Assembly (NCBI GenBank): GCA_036555035.1
Contig: DATBMB010000174.1
Span: 7,487-71,486, forward strand
Source: SG8-41 sp036555035
Lineage (GTDB): Bacteria; Pseudomonadota; Gammaproteobacteria; Burkholderiales; SG8-41
Direction of reading: 5' to 3'
Length of the DNA stretch: 64,000 nt
A program made the position numbers and the translations under genes. The notes under the pieces were generated by a model. It did not search any database. It was not told the origin of the DNA and worked only from the letters and a program-made list of their open reading frames with translations. This document shows positions 8,962-17,985 of this stretch, piece after piece; the stretch's first letter is position 1, and every line of letters begins with the position of its first letter.

Positions 8962-9738
8962 TCAGCGCGCCGCGGCGAAGTACGCGGTGAGCCCGGTGAG
9001 CATCCCGTCGTCGCCCGGCCCGGTCACGATTACCTTGCGCACGCCCAGCTCGTGCGCGGCCTCGGCGATGCGCGGGTGCGGCACGAAGAGCGGTGTCGCC
9101 GGCAGCCGCTCGCGCCCGGCGGGCCCGATCATGTCGGCGAAATTGCGCAAGCCTTCGCTGCTGGTGACGGTGACGGCGTCGACGCCCTTGCGCGCCCAGG
9201 CTTCAAGCAGCGGCGCCGCGTCGAACTCTGGCCGCACGCGGCGGTAGCATTCCGCGTACTCGACCGTTGCGCCGCGCGCGCGCAGCGTCTCGGCGAGCGC
9301 CTCGCGGCCGCCGGCGCCGCGGAAGATCACCACGCGCCGGCCGCTCACCGCTGCGAGCGCCGGCAGCTCGGCGAGCGCCTCGCTGTCGGAGCGCCCCTGC
9401 GGAGCGAGGATGCCCGTCACCCCGAAGCGCTCGAGCGCGCGCACGCTGCCGCCGCCGACGGTCGCAACCTGCAGCCGGCGGGGAAGCTTGCGGCGGGCGC
9501 TGATCAGGCTCATCGCCCGCTCGACCGCATTGGGGCTCACGAAGACCGCGAGATCGAACTCGTCAAGCCGGTCGACGAGCTGCACGAACGGGCCCGGGTC
9601 CTCGATGTCACGGATCTCGATGGCGGGAAACAGGATGGCGCGGCCCCCGGCGCCCGTAACCAGGCGCGCGAAGGCCTGCGCCTGGTGCGCGGGCCGCGTC
9701 ACCACGATCGACTTGCCTTTGAGCGGCTGGTCTTTCAT
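8962..9738 (-). CDS. hemD: Uroporphyrinogen-III synthase
   Basis: HemD cyclises hydroxymethylbilane to uroporphyrinogen III while inverting ring D, in the cytosol. The 258 residues form the expected two-lobed protein: the first lobe opens with KGKSIVVTRPAHQAQAFARL and contains the loop VFVSPNAVERAM, and the second has VTVTSSEGLRNFADM. Sequence conservation in this family is poor, so assignment relies on these loops plus location 33 bp after hemC. Length is typical. It is co-transcribed with hemC upstream and hemX downstream. Confidence 0.94.
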   Translation of the reverse strand: MKDQPLKGKSIVVTRPAHQAQAFARLVTGAGGRAILFPAIEIRDIEDPGPFVQLVDRLDEFDLAVFVSPNAVERAMSLISARRKLPRRLQVATVGGGSVRALERFGVTGILAPQGRSDSEALAELPALAAVSGRRVVIFRGAGGREALAETLRARGATVEYAECYRRVRPEFDAAPLLEAWARKGVDAVTVTSSEGLRNFADMIGPAGRERLPATPLFVPHPRIAEAAHELGVRKVIVTGPGDDGMLTGLTAYFAAAR

Positions 9739-9771
9739 AGCCGTTCCGGTGCGCTCAGTGTGCCCGCCGCC

Positions 9772-10701
9772 TCAAGCCTGCAGCGCAGCCAGGATCTCGC
9801 CCGCGCCTTGCGCCTTGAGGGCCGCGGCGAGCGTTGCGCCGAGCGCTTCCGGATCGCGCGCGGCCCCCTTCAGCTCGCCGCTCACCACGCGCGAGCCGTC
9901 GGGCGCGCCCACGAATCCGCGCAGCCGCAGCGTGCGGCCTTCCGCCTCCGCGTAGGCCCCGAGCGGGACATTGCAGCTGCCCGAGAGCGCGCGCGAGAAG
10001 GCACGCTCCGCGGTGACGCATCGCGCCGTGGCCGCATGATGGAGCCCCTGGAGGCATTCGAGCAGGTCGGTGCGCCGGGAGAGGCACTCCACACCGAGCG
10101 CGCCCTGCCCCGGCGCGGGCAGGCTTTCCGAAGGCGGGAGGAGGCGCGTGATGCGGTCCTCCAACCCGAGTCGCTTCAGCCCCGCGGCGGCGAGTATCAC
10201 GGCATCATAGTTGCCGGCGTCGAGCTTCGCGAGCCGCGTCGTGACGTTGCCGCGCAGCGGCTCGATCCGCACCCCCGGGTGGCGCGCGCGCAACTGGCAC
10301 GCGCGGCGCAGGCTGGAGGTGCCGACGCGCGCACCGGCCGGCAGCGCGGCGAGATCGGGATAGCGCTTGGAGACGAAAGCGTCGCGCGGGTCCTCGCGCT
10401 CGCCGATCGCCGCCAGGGCAAATTCCCGCTCGAGCGTCATCGGCAGGTCCTTCACCGAGTGGACCGCGATATCGGCGCGCCCGTCCGCCAGCGCCTGCTC
10501 GAGCTCCTTGACGAACAGCCCCTTGCCGCCGATGGCTGCGAGCGGCGCATCGAGCCGGCGGTCGCCTTCCGTGGTGAGCCCGAGTATGCGGATCTCCAGG
10601 CCCGGGAAGAGCGCCGCGAGCCTCGCCTCGATGTGGCGCGCCTGCCACAGCGCCAGCGCCGATTCGCGCGAGGCGATCACGATGCGCCGCGGTGCGTCCA
10701 T
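9772..10701 (-). CDS. hemC: Hydroxymethylbilane synthase (porphobilinogen deaminase)
   Basis: HemC polymerises four porphobilinogens into hydroxymethylbilane using a covalent dipyrromethane cofactor. The start chosen gives 309 residues beginning MDAPRRIVIASRESALALWQ. An upstream in-frame start would add seven residues and is less like the family. The cofactor-binding cysteine is C243 in SGSCNVPLGAYA, and the substrate-binding loops KDLPM and GTSSLRR are intact. The gene lies 38 bp downstream of algR, the classical algZ-algR-hemC linkage. Confidence 0.96.
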   Translation of the reverse strand: MDAPRRIVIASRESALALWQARHIEARLAALFPGLEIRILGLTTEGDRRLDAPLAAIGGKGLFVKELEQALADGRADIAVHSVKDLPMTLEREFALAAIGEREDPRDAFVSKRYPDLAALPAGARVGTSSLRRACQLRARHPGVRIEPLRGNVTTRLAKLDAGNYDAVILAAAGLKRLGLEDRITRLLPPSESLPAPGQGALGVECLSRRTDLLECLQGLHHAATARCVTAERAFSRALSGSCNVPLGAYAEAEGRTLRLRGFVGAPDGSRVVSGELKGAARDPEALGATLAAALKAQGAGEILAALQA

Positions 10702-10739
10702 CCTGGCTCTCGCCCCCGGCATGCCGCTCGCGGTGCCTT

Positions 10740-11513
10740 TCAGCCTGCGAAGCGCCCGCTCTTGCCGAGCTCGCGCACGATGTGCTGCTGGCGACGGCTG
10801 ACCGCGACGCGCTCGTCTACGCCCTCGAGCAGCACTTCCCAGTGCGCCTCGCCGTCCTTCATCGTGCGCTCGAAGCCGCGTACGGCCGCGCGCGCCACCA
10901 GGCAGTTGCGGTGTGCGCGCACGAAGCGCTCGCCGAACTCCTCCTCGAGCTTGGTCAACGCCTCCTCGATCAGGTACTCGCGCTCCGCCGTGCGCACCGT
11001 CACGTACTTCAGCTCGGCCTTGAGGTAGATCACGTCCTTGACCGGGATCAGGTGCACCTTTCCGCGCTCCTGGGCGGAGAGGTGCGTGCGCGCCGCGCGG
11101 GCGATCGCCTCCGGCACCTCGCGCCGCGGCGCGGCAGCCGCGCGCGCGAGCGCCTCCTTCAGGCGCGCGAGCCGGATGGGCTTGAGCAGGTAGTCGACCG
11201 CGTTCACCTCGAACGCGCGGATCGCGTAGGCATCGTATGCGGTCGCGAACACGACCGCCGGCGGCTCCTCGAGCTTCTGCAGGTGCTGCGCGACCTCGAT
11301 GCCGTCCATCTCCGGCATGCGGACATCGAGCAGCACGATGTCCGCGGGCTCGGCGGCGAGCAGCTCGATCGCCGCGGGCCCGCTCTCGGCCTCGCCCGCG
11401 ACCACCAGGGGCAGCTCGGCGCCGCAGTCGGCGAGGAGCTCCCGCAGCCGCGAGCGCGCGGGGGCCTCGTCGTCCACGATCACGATCTTGAGCGGCGGTT
11501 TCTCTTCACTCAT
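10740..11513 (-). CDS. algR: LytTR-family response regulator (AlgR type)
   Basis: This is a DNA-binding response regulator of 257 residues. The receiver domain (about 1-125) has the acidic pair in VIVDDEAP and the phosphoacceptor D63 in VLLDVRMPEMDG. A LytTR DNA-binding domain follows (about 150-250). The start at MSEEKPPLK overlaps the algZ end by 8 bp, and an upstream start inside algZ is rejected. In Pseudomonas this family controls alginate and type IV pili; here only the regulator class and its link to hem genes can be asserted. It partners the kinase immediately upstream. Confidence 0.93.
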   Translation of the reverse strand: MSEEKPPLKIVIVDDEAPARSRLRELLADCGAELPLVVAGEAESGPAAIELLAAEPADIVLLDVRMPEMDGIEVAQHLQKLEEPPAVVFATAYDAYAIRAFEVNAVDYLLKPIRLARLKEALARAAAAPRREVPEAIARAARTHLSAQERGKVHLIPVKDVIYLKAELKYVTVRTAEREYLIEEALTKLEEEFGERFVRAHRNCLVARAAVRGFERTMKDGEAHWEVLLEGVDERVAVSRRQQHIVRELGKSGRFAG

Positions 11514-12555
11514 GGACCGGCGCCCGCGCCTCCTCCTGCGCATCGTCGTCCTTGACATACGGCATCACGATGCGAACCTCGTAATGATCCGCGCCCTCCC
11601 GCGTGGAGAGACTCGCCTCGGCGTCGAAGTGCAGCGCGAGCCGCTCGCGGATGTTCGCGAGCGCCATGCGGTTGCCGCCGTGACGGTCGCCGTCGGCACG
11701 GTAGGGATTGCGCAGCACTGCGTGCAGCTCGTCGCCCACGGCGGCGATGTTGATGACGATCGTGCCGGGCCCGATGCGCGGCTCGATGCCATGATAGACC
11801 GCATTCTCCAGCAGCGGCTGCAGGACGAGCGGCGGCACCAGGGCGTCGCGCGGCATCGCGTCGAGCTGCCATTCGACCCGCAGGCGCCCGCCGAGCCGCA
11901 AATGCTCGATGCCGAGGTACTGGCGGCATAGCTCCAGCTCGCGCGTGAGGGGGGTCAGCTCCCGGTTGTCGGCCATCAGCACGCGGAAGAGCTCCGCCAT
12001 GTCCTCCAGCGCGAGCTCGGCGCGCCGCGGGTCCTGGCGGATCAGCGACAGCGCCGCATTGATGCTGTTGAACAGGAAATGGGGGCGGATGCGCGCCTGC
12101 AGCGCCTGCAGGCGCGCTTCCGCCAGCGCCGGCGACAAGGCTCGCCCGCGCAGGTGGAAGTAGCCGAGCATGGCGAGGGTCGTGATCCCGACAAGCAGCA
12201 GGTAGCGCCCGAGCGGCGCCGGCGACTGGCCGAGGAGCGCCCGCCCCTCGAAGTAGAACGCGCTCGTCAGGACGAGCTCCAGCGCCAGCACCGAGGCCGC
12301 CCCGAGCCAGTAGGGAAGGGCGCGCAGGGCGCCGGAGAGCCCCGCGAGCGCCAGCACCGAGAGCACCAGCAGCGGCTCGACGAGCGCGGCGGACTCGACG
12401 AACTCGCGCCACGCCCCGAGCATATCGGGGCCCTTCACGATCGCCGCAGCGGCGGCGACGAAGTTGCCGAACAGCAGGATGCGCAGCATGATGCCGAGGT
12501 TGCGGAAGTTCGGCAGGGCGCCCGAGTAGGCATTTTGATTTATACTGCGCGCCAC
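11506..12555 (-). CDS. algZ: LytS/AlgZ-type sensor histidine kinase
   Basis: This is a membrane sensor kinase of 349 residues with a GTG start. Several N-terminal hydrophobic helices (about residues 25-145) precede a His_kinase domain whose motif RPHFLFNSINAAL gives the phosphorylated histidine at H159. A degenerate HATPase domain with NAVYHGIEPR and NIRERLALHF follows. It has no periplasmic sensor domain, as usual in this family, so the stimulus is probably sensed in the membrane. It overlaps algR by 8 bp and is divergent from argH, only 21 bp apart, so the two promoters must overlap. Confidence 0.93.
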   Translation of the reverse strand: MARSINQNAYSGALPNFRNLGIMLRILLFGNFVAAAAAIVKGPDMLGAWREFVESAALVEPLLVLSVLALAGLSGALRALPYWLGAASVLALELVLTSAFYFEGRALLGQSPAPLGRYLLLVGITTLAMLGYFHLRGRALSPALAEARLQALQARIRPHFLFNSINAALSLIRQDPRRAELALEDMAELFRVLMADNRELTPLTRELELCRQYLGIEHLRLGGRLRVEWQLDAMPRDALVPPLVLQPLLENAVYHGIEPRIGPGTIVINIAAVGDELHAVLRNPYRADGDRHGGNRMALANIRERLALHFDAEASLSTREGADHYEVRIVMPYVKDDDAQEEARAPVHE

Positions 12556-12576
12556 TCTCGAATTCTAGCAGTCTGC

Positions 12577-13971
12577 ATGTCCGCCAACGACAAGACGCGG
12601 AAGGAGCCCTGGTCGGGACGGTTCGCCGAGCCCGCGACCGGGCTCGTGCAGCGCTTCACCGCGTCGGTCGCCTTCGACCGCAGGCTCGCCGCGTACGACA
12701 TCGAGGCCTCCCTCGCCCACGCCCGCATGCTCGCCGCAGCCGGCGTGATCAGCAAGACCGATCTGGCGGCGATCGAGAATGGGCTCGCGCAGATCCGCTC
12801 CGAGATCGAGGCCGGCGCGTTTCAATGGTCCGAGGCGCACGAGGACGTGCATCGCAATATCGAGCTGCGCCTGATCGGGCTCGCGGGCGAGCCCGGCAAG
12901 CGGCTGCACACGGGCCGCTCGCGCAACGACCAGGTCGCGACCGACCTGCGGCTCTACCTGCGCGCCGCAATCGACCAGGCGGCCGCGCTGGTGAAGTCCC
13001 TGCAGCGCGCCGTGCTCGATCTCGCCGAGAGCCACGCCGAGACGGTGATGCCGGGCTACACGCACCTGCAGGTGGCTCAGCCGGTCACCTTCGGGCACCA
13101 CCTGCTCGCGTACTTCGAGATGCTCGCGCGCGACGCCCAGCGACTTGCCGAGTGCCGCGGCCGCGTGAACCGCCTGCCGCTCGGCGCGGCCGCGCTCGCG
13201 GGGACATCGTTCCCGATCGACCGCCAGCGCGTCGCCCGGGAGCTCGGCTTCGAGGGGCTGTGCGAGAACTCGATCGACGCCGTCTCCGACCGCGACTTCG
13301 CGATCGAGTTCTGCGCGTGCGCCGCGCTCACGATGACGCATCTCTCGCGCTTCTGCGAGGAGCTGATCCTCTGGGCCAACCCGCGCTTCGGCTTCGTCGA
13401 GATCGGCGACGGCTTCGCGACCGGCTCCTCGATCATGCCGCAGAAGCGCAATCCCGATGTGGCGGAGCTGATCCGCGGCAAGACCGGGCGAGTCAACGGC
13501 CACCTGGTGGCGCTCCTCACCCTCATGAAGGGGCAGCCGCTCGCGTACAACCGCGACAACCAGGAGGACAAGGAGCCGCTCTTCGACGCGGTGGACACGC
13601 TGACCGCGTGCCTCGCCGTGCTCGCGGAGATGCTCGGCGGCATCAAGGTCAATCGCGAGGCGATGGCGGCCGCGGCGCGGGAGGGCCACGCCACGGCCAC
13701 CGATCTCGCCGAATACCTGGTGCGCAAGGGTGTGGCCTTCCGCGAGGCACACGAGGCGGTCGCGCAGGCGGTGCGCTTCGCCGAGTCGCGCAACTGCGGT
13801 CTGTCCGACCTGAAGCTCCCCGAGCTGCAGCGCTTCTCCTCCGCGATCGCCCAGGATGTCTACGACGCGCTGACGCTCGAGGGATCATTGAAGAGCCGCA
13901 GCCATCCGGGCGGCACGGCGCCGGTCCGCGTGAAAGCGGCGATCGCGAAGGCGCGGAAATCGCTCGGTTGA
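12577..13971 (+). CDS. argH: Argininosuccinate lyase
   Basis: ArgH cleaves argininosuccinate to arginine and fumarate, the last step of arginine synthesis. The 464 residues begin MSANDKTRKEPWSGRFAEP, the conserved WxGRF N-terminus. They contain HTGRSRNDQVATDLRLYLR and the fumarase/lyase superfamily signature GSSIMPQKRNPD (about 284-295). A longer upstream in-frame reading crosses the divergent algZ and is not supported. A TATACT hexamer 31 bp before the start (12541-12546) could be its -10 box. The argH/algZ divergence is characteristic of betaproteobacteria. Confidence 0.97.
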   Translation: MSANDKTRKEPWSGRFAEPATGLVQRFTASVAFDRRLAAYDIEASLAHARMLAAAGVISKTDLAAIENGLAQIRSEIEAGAFQWSEAHEDVHRNIELRLIGLAGEPGKRLHTGRSRNDQVATDLRLYLRAAIDQAAALVKSLQRAVLDLAESHAETVMPGYTHLQVAQPVTFGHHLLAYFEMLARDAQRLAECRGRVNRLPLGAAALAGTSFPIDRQRVARELGFEGLCENSIDAVSDRDFAIEFCACAALTMTHLSRFCEELILWANPRFGFVEIGDGFATGSSIMPQKRNPDVAELIRGKTGRVNGHLVALLTLMKGQPLAYNRDNQEDKEPLFDAVDTLTACLAVLAEMLGGIKVNREAMAAAAREGHATATDLAEYLVRKGVAFREAHEAVAQAVRFAESRNCGLSDLKLPELQRFSSAIAQDVYDALTLEGSLKSRSHPGGTAPVRVKAAIAKARKSLG

Positions 13972-13992
13972 GGCGCCCCCTCGCGCCTGAAG

Positions 13993-14874
13993 ATGGGTCC
14001 CTGGCGCGACGTCGAGCGCTCGATCCGCGAGGCGACGGGGTCGCCCTTCACCATCGAAGCGCGCGCCGGCATCGGGGGCGGCTGCATCAACGAGTGCTAC
14101 GTCGTCCGCGGCGGGGACCGCGCCTGGTTCGTGAAGGTGAATGCCGCCTCCCGCGCGGAAATGTTCGCGGCCGAGGCGGACGGCCTTGCCGAGATGGCGC
14201 GCGCCGCGACGGTGCGCGTGCCGCGTCCGCTGTGCCACGGCGCCGATGAGAACGCGAGCTGGCTCGTGCTCGAGCACCTCGAGCTGCGCCCGGGCGATGA
14301 CCGGAGCATGCGCGTGCTGGGCCGGAACCTCGCGCGCCTGCACCGCGTGACGGGCCCGCGCTACGGCTGGCACCGCGACAACACCATCGGCGCCACGCCG
14401 CAGGTCAATACCGGGTCAGGCGACTGGATCGCGTTCTGGCGCAGCCGCAGGCTCGGCTTCCAGCTCGAGCTCGCGCAATCGCGGGGCCACGGCGGGCGCC
14501 TCATCGCGGCAGGCGAGCGCCTGCTCGAGGCACTGCCAGCGTTTTTCCGCGGCCATGCGCCGCCGCCGTCGCTGCTGCACGGGGACCTGTGGTCGGGCAA
14601 CGCCGGCCAGACGCCCGACGGGGAACCGGTCATCTATGATCCCGCCGTCTACTACGGCGACCGCGAAGCCGACCTCGCGATGACGGAGCTCTTCGGCGGC
14701 TTTCCGCAGTCCTTCTACGACGCCTACCGCGCGGAATTCCCGCTCGATGCCGGATACGAGACGCGCAAGCACCTCTACAACCTCTACCACGTGCTCAACC
14801 ACTTGAACCTCTTCGGCAGGGGCTACGGCGTGCAGGCGCAGCGGATGATCGACCAGCTCCTCGCTGCTGCGTAA
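13993..14874 (+). CDS. Fructosamine-3-kinase family protein
   Basis: This kinase family phosphorylates ketosamine (Amadori) adducts on proteins or small amines, allowing deglycation. The 293 residues show the APH/choline-kinase-like fold: the N-terminal GGGCINECYVV loop, the phosphate-transfer motif LLHGDLWSGNAG with catalytic Asp, and the metal-binding YDPAVYYGDREADLAM. This is the FN3K signature set. It lies 21 bp downstream of argH on the same strand and is probably co-transcribed with it. The natural substrate in bacteria is uncertain. Confidence 0.93.
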   Translation: MGPWRDVERSIREATGSPFTIEARAGIGGGCINECYVVRGGDRAWFVKVNAASRAEMFAAEADGLAEMARAATVRVPRPLCHGADENASWLVLEHLELRPGDDRSMRVLGRNLARLHRVTGPRYGWHRDNTIGATPQVNTGSGDWIAFWRSRRLGFQLELAQSRGHGGRLIAAGERLLEALPAFFRGHAPPPSLLHGDLWSGNAGQTPDGEPVIYDPAVYYGDREADLAMTELFGGFPQSFYDAYRAEFPLDAGYETRKHLYNLYHVLNHLNLFGRGYGVQAQRMIDQLLAAA

Positions 14875-14881
14875 CGCTCCG

Positions 14882-15000
14882 CTCCTGCCCGAGGGTGAGC
14901 CGGGAATTCGAGGAGCATGCCTCCGAGCCGGCGAACGCCCGACGCGATGCAGCGCGGCGGGACGGACGGGGTCGCACCGAAGGTGACGGGGTGGTGGGAG
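14882..15000 (+). repeat. Dispersed intergenic repeat, copy A
   Basis: This 119-bp non-coding segment is closely similar, over its whole length, to 32327-32443 in the same orientation. It opens CTCCTGCCCGAGGG and closes TGACGGGGTGGTGGGAG. A conserved internal hairpin (CCCG/CGGG and CGC/GCG pairs around a GATGCA loop) surrounds the best-conserved core. It fills the gap between the fructosamine kinase stop and the convergent LacI-regulator stop. Short open frames across it are not credible genes. It could be a REP-like element or processed RNA structure; its origin is unknown. Confidence 0.85.
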
Positions 15001-15003
15001 TTG

Positions 15004-16032
15004 TCAGCGCAAGGGCGCAGCCGTGCTCGCCCGCACGACCAGCTTGACCGGCAGCTCGGTGCGGCTCTCGACCGGTCTCCCCGCGAGCCGCGCCAGCAGG
15101 TGCTGTCCCGCGAGGCTGCCCAGCTCCGCCGTCGGGAAATGCACGGTCGTCAACGCGGGCGTCACGACCGCGGCCATCTCGAGGTCGTCGAATCCGGTCA
15201 CCGAGACCTCGCGCGGGACCGCGAGCCCCTGCGCCTGGCACTCCGCGAGCGCGCCGATCGCGAGCACGTCGTTGCCGCAGACGACGGCGGTGGGCCGCGG
15301 CGAGCCGCGCAGGATCTCGCGCAGACCCTCGCGCCCCGCGGTCAGGGCGTAGGGCTTCTCGACGACGCGCCCGGGGGCCAGCGCGATGCCGCGCGCGGCG
15401 AGCGCCTGGCGCACGCCTTCGAGCCGCTCCGCCGCGCGCTCGTTGCCGGCGGTGATGCCCGAGATCATGCCCAGCTCGCGGTGCCCGAGCTCGAGCAGGT
15501 GGCGCGCGATCACTTCCCCCGCGGCCCGGTTGTCGAAGCCGATGCAGGGATGCCGTCCCGCCGCGTCGAGCGCCCAAGTGAGGACGTAGGGGATCTGGTG
15601 CAGGTCGATCATCTGCAGCACGCCCGGGTGGTGCGTCGCGCCGAGCAGCACGAGCCCGTCCACGCCGCGCTCGATCAGGGCGCGCGTCAGGCGCGCTTCC
15701 ACCTCGGCGTCGAATTCGTGGCTCGCGAGGAGCAGCGTATAGCCGGCGTCGTCGAGGGTCTTCTGCAGGGCATGGGCGGTGTGAGCGAAGATCGCGTTGT
15801 CGAGCGTCGGGATGACCGCGCCGATGGTGCGGGTGCGGCGCGAGGCGAGCGCGCGCGCTGCCCCGTGCGCAACGTAGCCCAGCGCCTGAACGGCCTGCCG
15901 GATGCGCGCGGCGGTGGCCGACTTGACCTTATCGGGTTGCGTCAGCGCGCGCGAGACGGTGGCGGTGGAAACGCCGGCGAGCCGCGCGACGTCGGCCAGC
16001 TTGGCGGTCTTGCGTATGGGACCTCGGTCCAC
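15004..16032 (-). CDS. LacI-family transcriptional regulator
   Basis: This is a 342-residue repressor-type protein. An N-terminal LacI helix-turn-helix and hinge (AKLADVARLAGVSTATVSRA, about residues 10-29) precedes a periplasmic-binding-protein-like effector domain (about 70-335). The start is a GTG. It is the gene immediately downstream of xsc on the same strand, with a strong terminator between them, so it is likely transcribed separately as well. A perfect match to the LacI-family operator consensus overlaps the xsc -35 box, making xsc its most likely target. The effector is not recognisable from sequence. Confidence 0.93.
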   Translation of the reverse strand: MDRGPIRKTAKLADVARLAGVSTATVSRALTQPDKVKSATAARIRQAVQALGYVAHGAARALASRRTRTIGAVIPTLDNAIFAHTAHALQKTLDDAGYTLLLASHEFDAEVEARLTRALIERGVDGLVLLGATHHPGVLQMIDLHQIPYVLTWALDAAGRHPCIGFDNRAAGEVIARHLLELGHRELGMISGITAGNERAAERLEGVRQALAARGIALAPGRVVEKPYALTAGREGLREILRGSPRPTAVVCGNDVLAIGALAECQAQGLAVPREVSVTGFDDLEMAAVVTPALTTVHFPTAELGSLAGQHLLARLAGRPVESRTELPVKLVVRASTAAPLR

Positions 16033-16067
16033 CCGGGTGGAGCCCCCCAGTTAGCGCTCACTCACCA

Positions 16068-16094
16068 AAAAAGCCGGCGCGGGGCCGGCTTTTT
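16068..16094 (-). terminator. Rho-independent terminator of xsc
   Basis: A perfect 11-bp stem (AAAAAGCCGGC pairing with GCCGGCTTTTT) encloses a 5-nt loop (16079-16083), with T/A runs on both flanks so that it reads in both directions. It lies just after the xsc stop and before the LacI-regulator start, both on the minus strand. Confidence 0.92.
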
Positions 16095-16116
16095 CTCGTT
16101 TCCGATCAAGCATCTT

Positions 16117-17892
16117 TCAACGGTACTCTTTCGCGCTGAACCGACGGTACTTGGGCAGCAGCCGGCGCGGCTTGCGAAACGCGTCGCGGCGGAACGGCTC
16201 GCCCAGCTCCTGCGTGAGCAGGATCTCGACCACCGAGGGCTTGCCGGAGCGCAGCGCCGCCTTGAGCGCGTCGGACACCTCGTCCTCGTGCTCCACGCGG
16301 TAGCCCTCCGCCCCCATCACGCGCGCCACTTCCGAGAAATCCGGGTTGGCGAGGTTCGTTCCGACGAACCGGTTGTCGAAGTAGTCGATCTGGTTTTTCT
16401 TCTCCGCGCCCCACTGGCCGTTGTTGAACACCACCGCGACCGCCGGGATCTTCTCCTTGACCGCGGTCATCACCTCGGCGAGGCTCATCCCCCAGGCGCC
16501 GTCGCCCACGTAGGCAATCGCCGGGCGCTCCGGCCGCGCGACCTTGGCGCCGAGCGCCGTCGGGTACGCGTAGCCGCAGTTGCCCCAGCTCATCGCCGCA
16601 AGGAAGGAGAGCGGCTGCTCGAAGCGCAGGTAGCTGTTGGCGACCGAGCACACGTTGCCGATGTCGGTGGAAACCATGGCGTTCCTGGGAAGCGCCTTCG
16701 CGAGCTGCGTGAGCGCGCGGCGCGGACCGATCTGGCCCTTCTTGTTGGGCGAGTGCCAGTTGGCGAGCTCGGCGATCCATGCTTCCTTTTCGCGCAACAC
16801 CTCCGCGAGCCGGTTGCGGTCGGGCTTTCTCGCCCCGCGCGCCTTCAGGCGCTTCAGCAGCTCCTGTGCCGCGAGCCCCGCGTCACCCTGGATTGCGAGC
16901 GAGACCTTCTTCACGAGGCCCAGGGTGCGATGGTCGGCGTCGATCTGGATGATCTTCGCCTCTTTCGGCCAGTAGTCGATGCCGTGCTGCGGCAGCGTGC
17001 CGAAGGGTCCCAGGCGCGTGCCCAGGGCGAGCACGACGTCGGCGCGCGAGATGACGCGCATCGCAGCCTTCGAGCCCTGGTATCCCAGCGGACCGCAGGA
17101 CAACGGGTGGCTCGCCGGGAACGAGTCGTTGTGGAGGTAGGAGTTGACGACCGGCGCGGTGAGATGCTCGGCGAGCGCCTTCACGTCATCGATGCCGTCC
17201 GCCATCACGACGCCGCCGCCCGAGACGATGACGGGGAACTTCGCCTCGGCGAGCATCTTCGCCGCCTTGTCGAGCGAGCCCGTCCCGCCCGCGGCGCGCT
17301 CGATGACAAGCGGCGGCAGGATCTCGTAGTCGCCCTCGCCGTAGAAGTAGTCGCGCGGGATGTTGACCTGGACCGGCCCGCGCTCGTGCAGCGCGATAGT
17401 GAAGGCGCGGTGCATCAGCTCGGCCATGCGCAGGGGCGAGTTCACGTGCACCTGCCACTTGGTGATCTTGGAGAAGATCGGCATCTGCTCCGTTTCCTGG
17501 AAGCCGCCGTGGCCCGCCGTGAGACTTCCCGACTCCGGTGTCACGACCACCATCGGCGTGTGCGCCCAGTAGGCCGCCGCCACCGCGGTCACGAAATTGG
17601 TGATGCCGGGGCCGTTCTGCGCAATGCACACGGTCGGCCGGTTGGTGACGCGCCCGTAGCCGTCGGCCATGTGCGCGGCGTTCTGCTCGTGCGCGACGCT
17701 GACGAGCCGGATGCCCGCGCCCGGGAAGAGGTCGAGGGCGTCCATGTACGCCGAGCCGACGATCCCGAACACGTCCTTCACCTTGTGCGCCACCAGTGTT
17801 TCGATGAACGCTTCCGAAGGCGTCATGCGCACCTTCGCGCCCGCGGGCCGTGCGGTCGCAGTCAGATTTTTCGCGTCAGTCATGATGTTCAT
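16117..17892 (-). CDS. xsc: Sulfoacetaldehyde acetyltransferase (thiamine-diphosphate enzyme)
   Basis: Xsc converts sulfoacetaldehyde plus phosphate to acetyl phosphate and sulfite, the desulfonating step of taurine and related sulfonate degradation. The 591 residues match Xsc in length. They show its N-terminal pattern (MTPSEAFIETLVAHKVKDVFG, GSAYMDALDLF) and the ThDP glutamate in HEQNAAHMADGYGR. NGPGITNFVTAVAAAYWAHTP and VNIPRDYFYG are also Xsc-like, and a ThDP-binding region (GDGAWGMSLAEV ... NNGQWGAEKKNQ) sits in the C-terminal third. Other acetolactate-synthase-type enzymes are a weaker alternative. The start is preceded by GGAGGG at 4-bp spacing. A TauE/SafE exporter lies nearby. No taurine dehydrogenase or phosphate acetyltransferase is visible. 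Confidence 0.88.
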   Translation of the reverse strand: MNIMTDAKNLTATARPAGAKVRMTPSEAFIETLVAHKVKDVFGIVGSAYMDALDLFPGAGIRLVSVAHEQNAAHMADGYGRVTNRPTVCIAQNGPGITNFVTAVAAAYWAHTPMVVVTPESGSLTAGHGGFQETEQMPIFSKITKWQVHVNSPLRMAELMHRAFTIALHERGPVQVNIPRDYFYGEGDYEILPPLVIERAAGGTGSLDKAAKMLAEAKFPVIVSGGGVVMADGIDDVKALAEHLTAPVVNSYLHNDSFPASHPLSCGPLGYQGSKAAMRVISRADVVLALGTRLGPFGTLPQHGIDYWPKEAKIIQIDADHRTLGLVKKVSLAIQGDAGLAAQELLKRLKARGARKPDRNRLAEVLREKEAWIAELANWHSPNKKGQIGPRRALTQLAKALPRNAMVSTDIGNVCSVANSYLRFEQPLSFLAAMSWGNCGYAYPTALGAKVARPERPAIAYVGDGAWGMSLAEVMTAVKEKIPAVAVVFNNGQWGAEKKNQIDYFDNRFVGTNLANPDFSEVARVMGAEGYRVEHEDEVSDALKAALRSGKPSVVEILLTQELGEPFRRDAFRKPRRLLPKYRRFSAKEYR

Positions 17893-17946
17893 GGAGACCC
17901 TCCAGTCGTGTGCCTCGGCGTGCCGCGGGTTGAGCGTAACCGAATT

Positions 17947-17976
17947 ATTCTAAACAGGCATCCACCGCCTCTGCAA
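17947..17976 (-). promoter_or_regulatory. Sigma-70-type promoter of xsc
   Basis: On the minus strand a TTGCAG -35 box (17971-17976) and TAGAAT -10 box (17947-17952) are separated by 18 bp. This would give a leader of about 48 nt before the xsc start. The -35 box lies inside a LacI-type operator. Confidence 0.7.
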
Positions 17977-17985
17977 GCGCTTTCA
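17972..17985. promoter_or_regulatory. LacI/GalR-family operator upstream of xsc
   Basis: The 14-mer TGCAAGCGCTTTCA fits the general LacI-family consensus TGNAANCGNTTNCA at every defined position, with the central CG. It overlaps the xsc -35 box, a position where bound repressor would block RNA polymerase. The LacI-type gene at 15004-16032 is the obvious candidate to bind it, though a distant global LacI-family protein is possible. Confidence 0.75.
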
